A stretch of 64,000 bases of DNA from Enoplosus armatus (GCF_043641665.1 NC_092200.1:6915694-6979693), one strand, 5' to 3'. Shown: positions 43,302 through 58,849, numbered from the stretch's first letter. Notes: generated by a model from the sequence alone, not told the origin. Program-made: numbers and translations.

Positions 43302-46300
43302 TATTTCGATACCAGCTCCTTTTGATCTGTGCTTCTCCTGCATGTGGGACCTTTGATTTCTTTTTTTGGGTCTGGGTTCATTTTTAAGGTAGTGAATCAC
43401 GGATCTGATGATGCACTTGAAGAGATGAAAGTGCATTTCTGTATAGCTATGTTTTTAACTTCCCACACTGCAGTCAGATAAACATTTATACATTTATTTT
43501 TTAGCCTTTTGAGTAATCTTTGGCATAATATGCGTCGTTTTATGCTGTTTTGAAGTGAATTTCAAAAATTTTCCCACTCCTAATGAAAGAAACAATTTCA
43601 TATTGAATGCATTCGTTTTTCTTGTAACTGTCCTTTAACAGAACTTTAGTGAAAGGCTTTTCACCAGAACAACACACTGCTGTATCCTCCGCTCTGCCTT
43701 TGTACTGTCAAGGACACCCAGTTCTACGCTTACATAATTTGTCCGTGAATTTTCCTTGTTTCCACTGAAAGACGCACTCTTCCCTGTGTCACACTTCTAA
43801 CCGTCAGCACAGCCATTAACCTACCTCCTGGGTGGGGCCTCTCTAATGAGTCTGTGGTCTCCAGAGAGAGGAGAGGCGGTGTGGTGGTGTTGTGGGGACG
43901 AGCAGGGCTGTCTTTAAGGCAGATGAGAATGAGTTACGGCCTCTGCAGCACAGTACACATCACAGCTAATGAAGCCAGGGTTTGACTCCAGCAGGATCAT
44001 TTACACATTACCTTGTCATGTCTCTCTGTAACACACACACACACACACAACACACCAGTCTATTCATCTATTTCTCCTCGTCTGTCCTGACTAAAGTTAG
44101 GATGAAAAGCAGTATGATGTTCAAAGAGAAATCAAAGTTTTTAACTTTAACAACAGAGTGAGTTTTTTTAGGCCCTCAAAGTCTTGACATTGTGGGCTCC
44201 CCCTCAGACAAAATATAAACACTGCGACGCCCCGTCTAGTATAATGTCAATGAAATATTGACAGTGCAACATGAAAAAAAAGTTAATATTAATGGATTTT
44301 GTCACTCCTATTATTATTCTTTGTCTTATATTTGGGGATGATCGTGCTTAAGTAAACACAGAGTATGATGCTGCCATTGAGTACTTATGGATGTACAGAC
44401 AATTATCAATGGATTTCTTTGATACTAAAGAAAACTTGATGATTCTCAAGCAAATTCTGCAGTTATAAGAAGCGTCTTTGTTCTGTGATTACTATGCGGA
44501 TTTATGGATGTTTACGTCTGATGGACAACAGAGATAATAATATCCTTCTAAAGTGTAAATATGTGTGTCATGTCTGTTTCTCCAAAGAGTTATGACTCCA
44601 ATAAGAAGTATGCATTTTGATTCAAATTGTGGTAATCCAGAGCTAAGGGTTTTGAAGTAGCTACATCAATTGTCTTTCACCTCATGCAGCATTTTTTCCT
44701 CATGTTCACCTTCATAAAGTGTTGATAGGGCTAATAATTACAGCTATAATAACTATAGCTCTTATGAAAGTGTTATGATGAGGTCCTTGTCAGGGTCATG
44801 CATTGAAAATCAATGAAATAGATGGATAAGGGCAGAATGTGGAATAAGATACAGGTGCAAAGTCCTCCCTGAAGGCTTTATACAAATCTGAATCTCATTT
44901 GTAAAAAAAAAAAGTGTGTTTGATGACGTAAATTTTTAACTTTACGGATGTGAGTTTGTATTGGTGTACACTCCACACAGTTGCAGTGCTTCCATTTAAT
45001 TTCGTTCGATGCGATGAAGGACATATCCCTCATTCAGCCTTTCAAAGTTTCAACAGAAGGAGCTGCTTAATATACAAAGGTATGATTATAGGTTACTAAG
45101 GATTGAGAACCAACTTAATTAATAAGAGTCAAAAGTCACAATGAAATGCCTTGCAACATGGAGGTTGAGAGGTACTCAACAGTGCCACTCGCGTCACCAA
45201 GGATTTCTTGTTATCGTCAGCGTTCCCAAGGAAACGAGAGGAAAATCAAAGACCACTCATCCTTGAATTTGTTGAAACAGTCTATGATATATAGGATATA
45301 TAGTCTACTATAATGAATTCATTCCAGCACATCATGCATACAAAGTTGCCTGCATGATGCATTTTGTTTCCATCCATCAAGCTCATTGATCAGGCTCACA
45401 AACTTCTGCAAAACTTAATTTGCTAAGATTAGAGACGTTAGTGTTTGTGTGTGGTGAAGAAGTCTGTGTGACTGCTTACCTGAACTCTACCTTATCACAC
45501 TGTCACTGTCCCAAATATCTCTCCCTTTGTTCTCCTTTCTCATCACCGGCTTTGTTTCCCTCAATAGTCATCATCTCTGACTACGCAATCACTCCCTAAA
45601 AGCCCACAATGCACTGCAGAGTGATGTCACCACGGCCATCATCCCTCTCCTAGGCGCCAGTGGTTGGAGAGTGTCCTGTCAAACTCAAGATGAAGCACCA
45701 CAGTGGAGACCTAGTCGTCCCTTCTTCTTCCAGCTCCCCCTCCCTCTCTGCTAAAGGGAGGTTGCATTTGTTTCTTTTTGTTTGAAATCATACATGTCCA
45801 TTTTGCAGCTTCACCTCGAATTGTCAATCAGTTGAGCACTGATTGCTGTTGGCTTTGTGGGTAGCGTTTGGAGGAGATGGAGGTCTAAGAGCATTCATAC
45901 ATCGGATACTACAGTTTCACCTCATGATTTGGATTAGAAACCCTGATGATTTCTCTGAACCTCAAATGGGAACCGCTAAGAATGTCGTCAGGTCAGCCTC
46001 GTTCCTCTTGAAAGTCTGATGGCTTGACACGACCAATGAGATATGTTACTTGACACTTAAAAGTTAGCAAATATGAGCAGAGAGCCGACAGAAACGTCTG
46101 GTGAAGAGGTCACGATGCAACGACTCTTCAGTTGGATTCTTACAGTTGTTTCTTGCTTTGGACAATAGCCAGGCTGCTAGCAGTTCCTTGTTCGCACAAA
46201 GCAATGCTCAAACTATGTTCTTCTTCACTGAACATGCTTCCGTCTTATCTCTTATTTCCATAGTGGTGGTGTTCGTTCCTTCCTGTGTTGTTGGTAATTT

Positions 46301-48974
46301 CTAGGCTTTGAGGAAAACAGGAAGTGAGCCGGTTGTCTTTGCGACAGCAACGCCAACAATAATACCACCTGGAAACACTGGTGGAAAAGTTTAAGAGTTG
46401 TCTGTTCCCACATTAAGCACAGTTACTTTCCACCACTGCATCAACTGTGTTGACTAGTTCCACTAGTGACTACTTTTATGGGAGGGTGATAAGTAATAAA
46501 TCTAATGTGTCATATCTTCAGAAGTTGCTTTGACACCCTTTGATCAGATCAGACACTTTGCCCGTTGTACTTAAGTGTGGTAATGAATGATTCTGCGGCG
46601 TCCCTCCAGTGTGTCAGTTATCACAAGAGACTATCCCATATTGCCAGTGGTAAACTGCCAGACACATTTCCCATGTAATTCTGGGTATGAGAGAGTTGGA
46701 GAAAATGTTGCTGTAAATAGTCAGAAGCTTTGTCAACAACTCCGCTCACAGAGGGGAAAACAAAGCCTTTGGTTTACAGCAAACTGGCAGCCATCACGGC
46801 TAGATCTCCCACCGGAGGCTGCGGGGGGATGAGAGAGATAATTATTTCCTAAGAGGTGCTGCTTCTCCTCGTCTGTCTCAGTCCCTCGGCCCTGTCCTCT
46901 GCGCTGTCTTTGCTAGACACACACGAAGCTCCGAAACAACCACCACGAGCTGCAACCCTTAGTAGTTTCATCAGTCAGCACCATCAGAGAGAATGTGTAA
47001 TCTGAAGTTGAGTGTGCAGACCAAGGATCGATTCCCAAGGTATAAATGTATTACCACCAACTCTGATGTTGATGGTAGCAGCTCTAGTATGTTCTTACAT
47101 TTCTAATGAAGAGTTTGGTGGTAAAAAGAAACACCATCAGTGGATATTATTAGCTGTGAGGTCTTAATGTAGACAGTACAGCAAAATAAGCAGCAATTTA
47201 AAACAATTCAAATTCAGACTTCTTCACACCTTCTTATTGAGTTTATCAGGGACACTTTTTGCTCGCTGGCTCTGACTTCATTATTCATCAGCAGAAATCC
47301 TAATATTATTTAATATTAGTGATTTTTTTTTACACACTTTGATTTCTTTTCTGATACACATTCAAATGATAATTTCTTCCCCTCAGAGGATCCAGTTACC
47401 TCTAAATTTGTGATGAAATGTATTTATGGAGGATGTAGACTCTGGTAATGTAATCTGATTTAATGTAGTGCCATGTATTTTATGAAATGTTTCAAAGTCA
47501 CCCAAGGGACAAGATATATCTGGCTGTCATTAAATATACATATGAGGAGAGGAGAAAGAACGATGAGCATGTTTCAGAGCTAAATAGAGACACACTGCTC
47601 ATCATTTTACAAGAACACACTGCAGCTCACAGATCTCACACTTTTATCCTGAACAGGAGTCGCTGCTGAAAAGCCACATTATCTGGACTGGATTTGTGTG
47701 ACAGGACACACTACGGGAACATCACCAGTGGTTCCTGTAAAGTGAATAGATAGAAAAGTAGTAAAATAACATTTTGATCAAAGTTTAATTATATGAATTC
47801 TTCTTTCTTCATAAAGTTATAGCATCAAATTGAATAGGTAAGGGCTTTTAAGGGACCCCTCATACATGTTCTCATGCGTTGCTGTTAACGCTTGCAATTA
47901 CTTAATTGTGACATGCCTGTGGACATGACAGCGCATGTCTCTTAAACTTTTAAATATTGCAATCCGTGGTCATGACGACTGCTCGTGGCTCCTTTTCATG
48001 ATTAGCTACTAGCTAGCATTTCAGCTGGTGGTCAAAGTATGGTACATTTCAAAATTCAGACAGTATTGTATTTAAAAAGCAGAGAATCAGTATCAGTATG
48101 TACAAAGGAATCTGCAGATGTACCTGGTATTACATTGACTTTCTTGGTGGCCTCCAGCAGCACAGACGTATGTACACATCACATTGATAGTGCGCATGAT
48201 TCCAAGAAAGCACAGTAAGCTCATTGGATCCTTAAAGCTGCAGTAATCAATATTCTTGTATTAACAATGGATCAAATGACTACATGTAATGTAAAAGGAG
48301 TCACTTAGTGATGAAGTGATGAACCCACAGAGAATTACCACTCAAATCTTTAGTTCCCCTCAGCTCTACAGAGCGTTTGAGCCTCTTTCATCTTTTGGTT
48401 CAATCTCACCGCTCTTTCCGATTGCAGCAGGGAGCCGTTTTCACTGACAAAGCTCAGATAATCCCACTGGATGCTCCCTGTCCAGCACCAAACTGCAGGC
48501 AGACACCACTACTGATTAGCCGGTGAACATAGTGGACATTTATCAGCTAAAGCGCTAAATATATTTGGCAAAACAGAGCTAAAAAGAGAGTGAATATTAT
48601 AAACTTACATTTGGCAGGTGGCCTATTGATGCTGCTTTGAGGTGGCAGCTACTGCACCTGCATTTCTTTGTGTGCATTTTCAATCTATGGTGAGCCTTCA
48701 TACCAAAACATGTCACATGTCAAAAAAAGGTTATGGACAGACTGAGCAACAATGCTACTGAGAATGAGGACGTTCTGCTGCCAACCCACTAACAAGGCAA
48801 CAAGCTGAGACACAGTGAAACAAACACTGCGAAGACACACACGTCTTGTTCAGCAGTTTGGTTTTCTGTCATTGTATCCCACTGAATAACGGATGCTGCA
48901 TTGTAATTTTTTATTTACATCCTGTGAGTTCAGTTTTAATTTGATTTACGTTAATTAGTCCTCCCTGTCACTGT
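43302..48974. other. Intergenic, no gene recognised
   Basis: No reading frame shows family similarity or exon-like clustering of splice sites. Holds a short CA repeat at 44032-44048 and otherwise unique-looking AT-rich sequence with some moderately GC-rich blocks (43800-44000, 45600-45760, 46750-46960). Confidence 0.6.
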
Positions 48975-49175
48975 GTGGGTTTTGCTTCATGCTGCTCCCC
49001 TCCAGACACACGTCCAAAGACATGCATGTCAGGTGGAATGGAGGCTCCTAATTGCCCACTGGTCTGAATGTGAACGTTAGTACATTTTGTCTTCTAACTG
49101 GCAACCTGCTGTCCAGGGTATATTCCTGCCCTCTGCCCAGTGCATGCTGGGATAGGTTCCAGCTCAATGCAAATA
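48975..49175. repeat. Dispersed fish repeat fragment
   Basis: Contains CACGTCCAAAGACATGCATG, GAGGCTCCTAATTGCCCACT, GGCAACCTGCTGTCCAGGGT and GCATGCTGGGATAGGTTCCA in the order of a very common fish repeat (family not named here). Confidence 0.65.
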
Positions 49176-49906
49176 TATGAATATGCTTATTTCTGCATCT
49201 CTGTGTTGAACCCGTCATCCTCCTCATCTCACCTAAATGTCTTTCTCTTCATCTGCTAATTCTGACAGTCACTCTCCTCATATTGACAGAACGCTCAAAG
49301 CTAATATTTCACATGTCGCACCTCCCCGCTCTGCTTTACGAGGAGTAGAAATGCGACTGACACTATTCCTTGAGGCTGACTGCTTTTCCCCTGGGCTTCT
49401 TTAGAAATATTGGAGCCTCATTCACATCAAGCTCATTTTCAGATTCCTTCCAGGCTCTCGCTGAGTCCTGTCAACATTCAGTGTCGGCGAGGCCTAATGG
49501 CGGATGGACAGATGGACGGCTCCATCCATATTCATTCACAGGATACCTCATGTCTCTCATGTAAAGATCTGTCTGTCAGCACGCAGCGTGTGTCAGTGAG
49601 TCAATGAAAAGGTGTCAGAGAGGGAGAAAAAAAAGGACTGTTTGAACATCCAAACATGGTCAGCGAGTCCAAAATAGTCACTGAAGGAGATAAATTGAGG
49701 GATATTAGCAGCTTAGGTGTCAAAATGGCTGACAGGTGGATGGCAGCAGGCAGGAAATCACTCTGTGCCAGATTTACAAATCTTTTGGCTTTGTTAAACA
49801 GAAAGATTCATGACAGCTCTCTTTCCCTGTCTGTCCTTACTCTGCTTGCTGTTTTTGTCTGTTTCATGCTTTTATACCAATACAACAAAGTACAGTAGTA
49901 GATTAG

Positions 49907-49930
49907 CAGCAGGAAGTAGTAGTAGTAGTA
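49907..49930. repeat. Short (AGT)n microsatellite
   Basis: AGTAGTAGTAGTAGTAG-type run; a similar short run occurs near 52930-52946. Confidence 0.8.
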
Positions 49931-50729
49931 GAAAGGTACATTTCTGAATGCTATTCCCTTTTAAAATACCTCCTTTTGCTCACTTTGTATTGGAGACACT
50001 TCATTATTTTGCTCAGGAAGCTCTTCTTAAATATTATTTCTGTGTCAGTGATGGGTCATGTTACGTCACATTAGATGCATAGCTGCAGGGTACTCCACTG
50101 TGAGAGGAGTAAACAAACTTGTGGAAGTTTTTAATTGTGTGGGAGGAGAATTAATCTATGCAAATGGATAAAATGCCACAGGCTGCTGCTTAATACAGAC
50201 TGCAGCCCAGAATCCCTTTGTGAGATGGCATTCGAGTGGTTAAAAGTAGATGATAAAATTGTATTCATGTTTGATCGTCAAGCCAAAGTTGTTCCACAGA
50301 GTCTGTCAGCACTAATATAATGATGTTGTTAAATAGTGAGGTGGTACTTTAACAGGTGAGTGAACACTTTGGAAAGGAGGTGGCTTGATTAAGGATTTAC
50401 AGTATGTTTTAGACTGTGAGATGTGGTTTACTCCACTGATTGACAGATATAGAAAATAACCAAAAGTGTGTCCCAGTTCACATTTGATCTGTGGCTGTTT
50501 TTCATGCTTAGTTCCTTTTAAGGTGATCTTAATGTTATAACATACAATGATATTTTAGATAACAGTGTGTTTGGGTAAGGCTCTGTCCTTAAAGAAGTGG
50601 TTTTCCCAGTTATGTGTGGAAGAACTTACTGGTCGATGGGGTTGAAGACTTTGAGCAGACCAATAGTAAGAAACACAAACTCATTTAGTTTTTTTCAATT
50701 ATCAATTGGTTTGTTTGAGAGACATACCT

Positions 50730-51010
50730 TATGGTTAACCCTTGGCCACCCCTTTTCTAAGTTTCTTAAATCGCCTCTGCATCTAACACCTTTGCAATGA
50801 ACTGGAACGCCGACTGTGAGTCAGATCTTATCACCCAACATCAGCGCCCAACCTCACTGATGGGGAGCTACTCCCTGCAACCAGGTCCCAAACTCCTGTG
50901 GCGAGTCTTCCCAGAGGACTGGAGGCTGTTATATCAGGATGTTCGTGCCCATGTGTTGTAATGAGAGCCTCTTCATATATTTGGGTGTAATGTTCAGCTT
51001 TTCACATTCT
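50730..51010 (+). mobile_element. Transposon-derived dispersed repeat fragment
   Basis: Contains ATGAACTGGAACGCCGACTG, CACCCAACATCAGCGCCCAA, CCTCACTGATGGGGAGCTAC and CTTCCCAGAGGACTGGAGGC, matching a repeat seen in many fish genomes whose intact form resembles coding sequence of an old element. Here it is broken, with no long ORF. Class uncertain. Confidence 0.55.
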
Positions 51011-54000
51011 TTGTTCAGCGTGTAGTAAAGGATTGTCATACTGATTTAATGATGTTATAGGATAAACCAATGTTCCTACTTTGACCATGTTTCAGAGAGA
51101 CTAGATGGACTCAGGGACTATGTGGACACAGAGGTATTTCTTAACAGGTTTTATGACTCTGGCCAAGCAAACGTGCTGTTCTACTTGAGGACGTAAGATT
51201 TGTCCTTGTGTAAAACAAAAGGCTGTTGCAAAACTATTATTTGTTATTCTCTGACAGTACGTGCCGTTTTTTTATTTGTCCATGTCCAATAGTGACACTG
51301 AACTCCCTTCATTCATCTTGTGCTTTTCTTCACCTCATTAGGTTTATTGTATTTACCAGACTTCAGCTGTGCCATTACACAGGAAATATAGTCACACTGA
51401 ATCGTCCTCCCTTCTTTTCGTACAATCTGTTTTGCTAAATTGGCTACAATAAAATACAGCAGCCACGCTGGTCTTATACTCAGTAACGGGCCAGGATTTG
51501 TGCAGCCAGAGCTCCATGCCTGCTTGGCTTGTGAATCATCATTGGTCTCTGGAACAAGAGAAGCACGTTGCCAGGTCCAGCTGGAGAATACCAATCCCCC
51601 TATCTCTACTGAGGAAAGGTCAGTGGTGTTCCAAACAAAGCTCAGTATGACACTGGTAATAATATGACAGCGGGTGTTTTTCCTCTCAAACTGACACTTG
51701 TAAGGGCTTTGTACCTTCACTGATGTTTGTAGGATTTTTTTTAAATCAGCAGGCCAGTGCATGATCCAGAACAATGTGGAGAGGTTGCAATGAAAATCAA
51801 CAGTTAATGCACAATTTCAGTTGATAATTTGACTGAACTGAATTTGTAATGACTGTACAAACTCATGCTGTGCAGCTAAACAGAGCGTGACTTTACATTC
51901 TGGTGAAGATCACAAAGTTTTCTAAAAATACCAAACATGTCAGCCTGAGTTTAAATGTGTTAACATGATGCAGGAGACATCTAGAATATTTCCATGTTAT
52001 GCTGTTGTGCAGCCATAAAAACACACAAAAACATGTAGTCTTGGGTTTGAATATTTCAAGGCAATGTTACACAGAGGCATTTCCATTTGCTTTACATAAG
52101 GGATTCAAAAATGCAATAAAATTAGACTGAAATCAATTAAAATCGCATTAAATCATTATATTGAAATGTTTCTAATATTCTTCCCCCCTCATGCTTGTAA
52201 ATAGGGTTTGCAAAAACCTCTCAATATAATGTAGCCGAACTACAACCTCAATGATAAACATATATTTAAATCAATACCTCTCTGTCAATCACGAATGAAC
52301 ATTATTATTGTTGTAAAGGTAGAATTCATGGCTGAGGTTTTACATTGGATTGCATTAGATTTAGCTAATATACAATACATTGCCAACAGGAGGAAAATGA
52401 ATTTCCTTCCTGCAGACCTAATAGCATTTAAGATGCCATAACCTGGCAACAACCAGAGTATGAAAGTAAGCCTTAATAACTTTAATCCAACTGTCCAATA
52501 CCATCTGTTAGGCTGGCACCATGTAGGGTGAGGTAGGTGTGAGCTGATTTATCTTTAGGCCACAGCAGAACAAAATAAAATGCAGTGGGAAATATGGTAG
52601 AAATTGTGTATCGCACAGAATAATGCAGTTTTTCTTCAAGATGTAGTTCTCTCTTGTTTCAGCACAGAACGATATCTCAGATGTCTGCTATGTTTCATTC
52701 GCATTCGCATAATAGTAGTGGAGGGAAAAACACATTAATTAGCATTTTTCTTTTGCAGATTTTCTGGAACTTCTGTTATGATTTGGATGGGAGCTTGACT
52801 AGTGAATCATGCAGAGAGCTTTAACCACGTGAGGACGGGTGTTATCTGTTGGCCCTGCCCACTGTCTTGACATGCAACATGCAGCTGAGGAGAGGGCAGA
52901 TGAAGCCACACCTGGATCCTTTCTTGAGGGTTAGTAGTAGTAGTAGTATTTGTTTCAGCTGTTAGTGCCATGAAGTATTAACAGGAAAGCAGAGCAACAT
53001 CCGTGGCTGTCACTGTGGCACTGGGAGTATGTGAAAGAGAGTAAATCCGTGAGTGTAGGATGTGGGTTTGTGTTGATGAGGCTGCAGCGCTGGCAGATTG
53101 CTGCCAGCTACCCAGTTATTCAGAGGGGTTTCCATCAATCACAGTCCCAATGGTGTGTCTAAACTCCCACCTCTGCAGTACAGCAACAACAACCTCTATT
53201 TTTTTCTTACCTTGACCTTTAAAGAGTACGTGGACACATAGAGGCAAGATAAATGACATATAAGCTTTATTAGAGAATATAATAATATAATTTTCACAAA
53301 TATAAAAATGTGCAAATGCGTATCTTTTATAACCTCCAAACACATGGGGAGCTATCACCGTCAGCCTTTGTATCAAAAGCCAAGGGAATAAAATTTAGAG
53401 TAATAAAAATAGCTTCAATTCAATAAATCCCTGCGTAAACAAAGTCAGCAGTAGGGCGACTGTTTAAACAAGCTGCTCATACAGCGGTATGGATCGGAGC
53501 TTTATGGAAAGAATCCGATGGATAACCTTTGTTAGGTATTGACTCAACCTCTCTGGGTTAGTATTCTGATATTGAGCTGACTGCAGGAGAAGTGATGAAG
53601 TGGAAGTAATGTAGAGCTCTGTGAATTTTATTTGTTCAAAGGGGGTTTTAAAAGGAAATTGTACATAAATCTAGTGTATTAATAAGCAAAACATTGGAGG
53701 CCTTTTCTGGTCATCTGACGCAAAGCTCACTTGAACAAAGTATTGCACCTGTGTATTTTGTGCAGTTTTTAACTTTAAATTAGGTTTAGGTTTCATTATA
53801 CTTTTGCATTCTAGTTATGTATTTGTGGCAATAAACGGGGGGAGAAGAGCCTTGTAATGTCCAATTTTTGGCTTTCAATGTTTAGAGGTTCATGTTATTC
53901 TGTCAAACCACTGAAGAAATGGAACATCTTTTGACTTTCAGTACAACACTAAAACCCACAGCACCAAAAATCATCTTATAGTTGAATCATCAAATGCTGC

Positions 54001-57000
54001 AAGACTTTATTTGAATGCATTAACAGGTGTCCCTGTTATTGCATCAATGCCCTGCAACTTATTCTGTCAGAGGACAGTGGTGCATGAACTCATTTTAGAT
54101 TTACATTACATCCAAAATTACAATGTTCCTGACTTGGGAAATATCACTTTAAGCTGTGTTAAATTTATCACCAATAAAAATGTCTCCGCCCAGGAGATAA
54201 CTCTGAGGACACACTGCTCACATCTTCAAAAAGACATGAGAAATAAACTGTAACTATTGCCATTTATAATGCCAAGGGATGATGAATCATCGTCACAGAA
54301 TTTAGTGAGATCTACTGTAGTCTGTAAATTGAATAGCAATGAATAATGTTAATTCACCACACAGACAAGATGCTCTTTTATACATATTGAGTCTGTTCAG
54401 GACTGAAAACTGATCAGCTGACTTCTAGAGTTTTAACAATATAACTATTCTTCTTCCTTTTGAAAACCTTTCCAAAAAAATAAACCCAAGAGCAGAAGTG
54501 AAAAGGGTGCCATTAAACTGTGTGTTTATCTGCTGTAACGCATGTGGAAATCGTTAGCATGTCCGCTAACTAGCTTACCAACAGTAGTATTGCATCCAAG
54601 GCCAGGAGTTAGCATATCAATAACGAACTACATTAGATCTTCTCGTGACACGATGCGTTAAAAAAAGCCCCATTCCTGATACTACATCCGCCGTGTAGCA
54701 TTCCCCCACTGTGTGGAAGCCAGTCCTGGACGTTATCAGAGTTTAGAGAACCGTTAGCTCCTCTGTCCTGATCTTTATTGGGTCATTGGAAGTTTACATC
54801 TCAGCAACCCCAGCTAATGTTACCCAAGATAGCTTTACGTTTGCCAAACACATCGATTATAGTCCTGATCCACAAAGCGTTTTCTCTAGTAGTAGTTTTA
54901 CTCTACATTGCAATACAAGAACAATGCTGTTATTTATTGACATATCTTCTACATTGATCTTCAACTGGTGAGGATGCTAATTTTTGGCCTGGGACATGTA
55001 CTGTAGCTTCAAATGGTAAATGGCTGCTTTAGCCTCAGTTTTTTAGCACAATATTGTGTATGTAGCTATAAAGTAAATGTTTAAGATCCCATTTACAAGG
55101 TTCTAGTTTCTTTATGAGTCAACTAAAAGTATTTAAAAGTCAGCCAGAGATGGCGTTTTAAACCAACTCGTGGAGCTCACGCTTATCTAGCTAGCTAGCT
55201 ACAGCTAATAAAAACTGCCAGCAACAGTTAGCCTATTTCAGCCAGACAAAAACTACAGTTGCCAGCTAGAAATTATGAGCCTACTTTTGTCTACCTCTGT
55301 GTGAAATAAACAAACCATGTTTTCAGCAGTTGGAGCGGTAAACTTTCCACTGTTCCCACTCTAAACTGCATGTGAGAACGACAAGCTCAACAGGCAAAGC
55401 AACAGTAACTTATATGTTATAAACTTGAAATCAGTTTTGCCAGGTAAGTGTCTGCTCTTATACTAACCACAGCCCTTTCAACATTGCTGGAAAGTTTTTA
55501 TTTTTCTTTCCTGAGCAGATCCAGGTCTATCGTGTCTTGTGATCAATCCTGTTCCAGCCCCAACAAGGTGGGAAGGTTCTCACCAGATTAATGAGTTTCA
55601 CCTTGAATGCTGAGCGGCTGTGATGGAAACTGAGCCATCTATAATGAATTTCAGGCCAAATAAAGGTAGCCTGTGGTGGCATGCATCTTTTCTAAATGTT
55701 AAATCGTAACAGGGGTTTAATTGATCACGACAAGTCAAACTCTCACTAATTTGTGTCTGCTGTTATATGTCATGGCTTTATGTTTTAGCTTTGATTTTGA
55801 TAACAGTCAAAAAGCCTCTCATACACAGCAACCTTATGAGTAACTCCACTGACTTTACAGGCAAGACACCCCTCTACCTAAAAAACTAAATAAAAGTATT
55901 ATTTCACTGTTTAAATGGCACTTACACAAGCAGATACATGTCTTAAAGTTTGGCTATACTGGAGACTAATCATACAAAGGACTTAATTCTGCTCCTTATT
56001 TTTTCAAACATGCCCTGAGGCAGGCTCTATAATATATTATCCCTGTGTTTTGAACATTTCTATTATTATAGATCAGCAACAAAGAAATGCAGCCACCCAC
56101 ACCCACACTTGTGGCTTTTATTAACCCACAAATTACAATTTCAAATATTTTGCTCAGTATTGGGCACCGGATGCCCCGCAGCACCTGCCATGCCTCATGA
56201 AGCTGTTCCCTGTTCAGTTTAAGTACATTTCCAAGTCCACACTATATCACTCCCCTCTTATTCCCCTTGTTACAGACGGCTCACACATCTGGCACTAAGT
56301 ACATCTCCTCTAATGACAGTGTTTCTTGCAGCTTAGGGTAATCCTTTTATCGGACATTTGTAATTACTCTACCCTCTGGCACATGGGAAGACTGTGGCTG
56401 TAAACCAAATTAACTAGCAGTCGAAATTACTCAGGCCGGCCAGTGAGACTAGCATGAACACACTTCCCATGTATTTAGTTGTTTTTTTTGCTGGAGTTAA
56501 AGGTTTGTGTTGAAACGATGCTGCAGAGAAAGACAGGTATTTTAGAGGTGCTTCCTCTTGTGAAACTTTTCATCGGGTGCGGATTTCTCTGAGCTGGCTT
56601 TAACAACGCAGAGGTGGGGAGGCATCATGCTGCCAACTGGCCCAGCAAGAGAGAGCGACAGGCCGGTGACAGGCCGGGGCACACAGGCCTCAGTGAGTCA
56701 CTGATATGGGACAGCGCTGACATGCCGTCACTTCAGCATCCGCTCTCCAGGGCTCTGGAGCTCTATTTTAGAGAGGAGGGACTTATGTGGAAACGGACTG
56801 CAATAGCAAGGCTAAGTGTGAGAAAGACAAGGGAGAGCAAAAGGATAGAAAATCACCAGCCCCTTTTGTTTCATCTTCAAAACAGCGAGCGTCAGATATA
56901 AAGATGATGTCATGTAAAATGGAAGTGACGCGGTTGAAATGCGTCATCGTGGCCAAACAGTGGCACAAAAGGAGACCCCCCCCCCCCCAAAGAAAAATGA

Positions 57001-58479
57001 CCCCATCAAGTGCCCAGAAACGTCATATGTTTACGTTGAAGTGACAAAGCCCTCTAGCGACTGAAGTAATTATGACTGTTGTCTATCGGGAGCAAGGGAG
57101 GAAGTAGTGTGACGTTGTTATGTAGCCACATACGGAGGAGGTCGGGGTGTGGATGGATAGGTCAACAAAACATCAGACTTTAACATGGGAGGCCACTGTT
57201 CACGTCCTGGTTCTTACCGACAGCCAACGCTGGTTTCTTTTAACCATGACAACGATCCTTCTCTGACCTTAATCACATGATTATCACAGTGAACATGATG
57301 ATAACCACAATCTTTCCCCATCCCTAACCAAGTCACTTTCGTGACTATGTCGTCCTGTCAATAGTGGCATCAGATCAGGAAACGCTTATATATGTCAAAC
57401 AAATGATTTTGTCCTTTAATTTGGTGAATTAAAGAATTAAATTAATTATATGCACCACCAAATATAAACCCTGTGATTTAAGTAGAGAATAGCAGAGAAT
57501 TTGAAATGCATATGAAAAGTAGGTCAGTTACACATGATGGTACTGTAGTAGTCATGTTTTTCTTTAGCTTCTTCACTTCTCTACAACAGAGCAACGCATC
57601 GTTTTATAAATTGCCAGAAGCAATTAGTACTGGAAAGGTAATGACATTAGACCAGATGGTTACGGACTACGTGAGTGACACAAGAACTTGTTTACATAAA
57701 ACAAAGCTATCATCAGCAGTTGTGAACAATCAAAGCTGGTGGCGATCACATTAATGAATGACTTGGTTTGTGCTAAATAGTTTACAGAAATAATTAGGTG
57801 AGTCAGACGGGCTTGCATGAATAAACAGGGACTGAATTTGCTCAGTGGCAGAACTCCTCATTACAGCAGAACATGTTTAATATCATGTAATCGAGTTCAT
57901 TTTCATTTTACGAAGCTTACGAATTCTGTCTGTGTAAAGAGCCGGCACCACATAGAGCACGGTGATATTCATTAATGGAAGTTTAAGTCACTGTAGAAGC
58001 ACGTAGAAATCATAAACACACTGCTCTTTCATACACTATTTGATAATTATTAAGAGTAATATGCAACTCTGTGTGTTCAGTGTACCTGGAGTATTAGTAC
58101 TTAGTCCAAAAATAAAAACACACTCCGACCCACTAAGGCAAGCTTGACCTTAGTTATTGCCTCCTCGTTGTGGGTCCTTGTCTGAGTTTGAAAACAGGTA
58201 ACAGGTTCACACTGTTCGTTTTTTTGAGCTGTTTTCATTCAGTATTCAGCTCCTATTTTCTGATCTGACGTTCCACTGAGGATTAGATGAGCTTGCCATT
58301 GTTTTTGGAGAGCTTATTATATTTCCTTTGATGTGGGGATTCACACCACCAGGAGTAACTCTGAAAAGGTGCGAGGGAAGGTTGGGGGCCAGAACCTGTC
58401 GCATGAAACCACATCACACGGAAAAATCAGTTAACGTATAAATTCTAAAAACTTAAAATCTGCCACGCTGGAAACACAT
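51011..58479. other. Intergenic, no gene recognised
   Basis: No supported coding exon or RNA gene. A 13-base C run lies at 56976-56988. 54540-55500 is rich in short CTAGCTAGC/GTTAGC-type motifs, often seen near fish repeats and promoters, but no linked ORF was found. Confidence 0.55.
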
Positions 58480-58849
58480 TTTTTGTCAAATGTTTGATTT
58501 AGCCACTAAATAAATGACTACCTACGCTCATGCTAATTAGCGGCACATCCACGTCCCTGAAAGCTAGAGGGAGACAAGCAGGAGATATTTTAAACATCAC
58601 TTATACACCTAAGTAAAAAATGAGCTTCAGGTGGAGATGTTGCACTGAAGGTACATCTGCAGTAACAAATATTGTCAGTTCCTACTCCAGGGTGAGAGCC
58701 TTTTTTTTCGGTGTCATTGGTTCAGTTTGATACAGGGAGGAAAGTGACAGGTAGAGCCTCAAACACAACGCCTTTAATAGTGCAGACACTTTGGACAGCT
58801 TGTTATAAAGTTAGGTGAGGGGCAGTTCAGTTTGGCCCAAAACTTCCGA

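Noticed and set aside
54540..55500. Possible unannotated promoter or first exon, because of GTTAGC/GCTAGC-rich sequence
   Set aside because: No linked coding exon on either strand and no CpG-rich core; such motifs also occur in common fish repeats.
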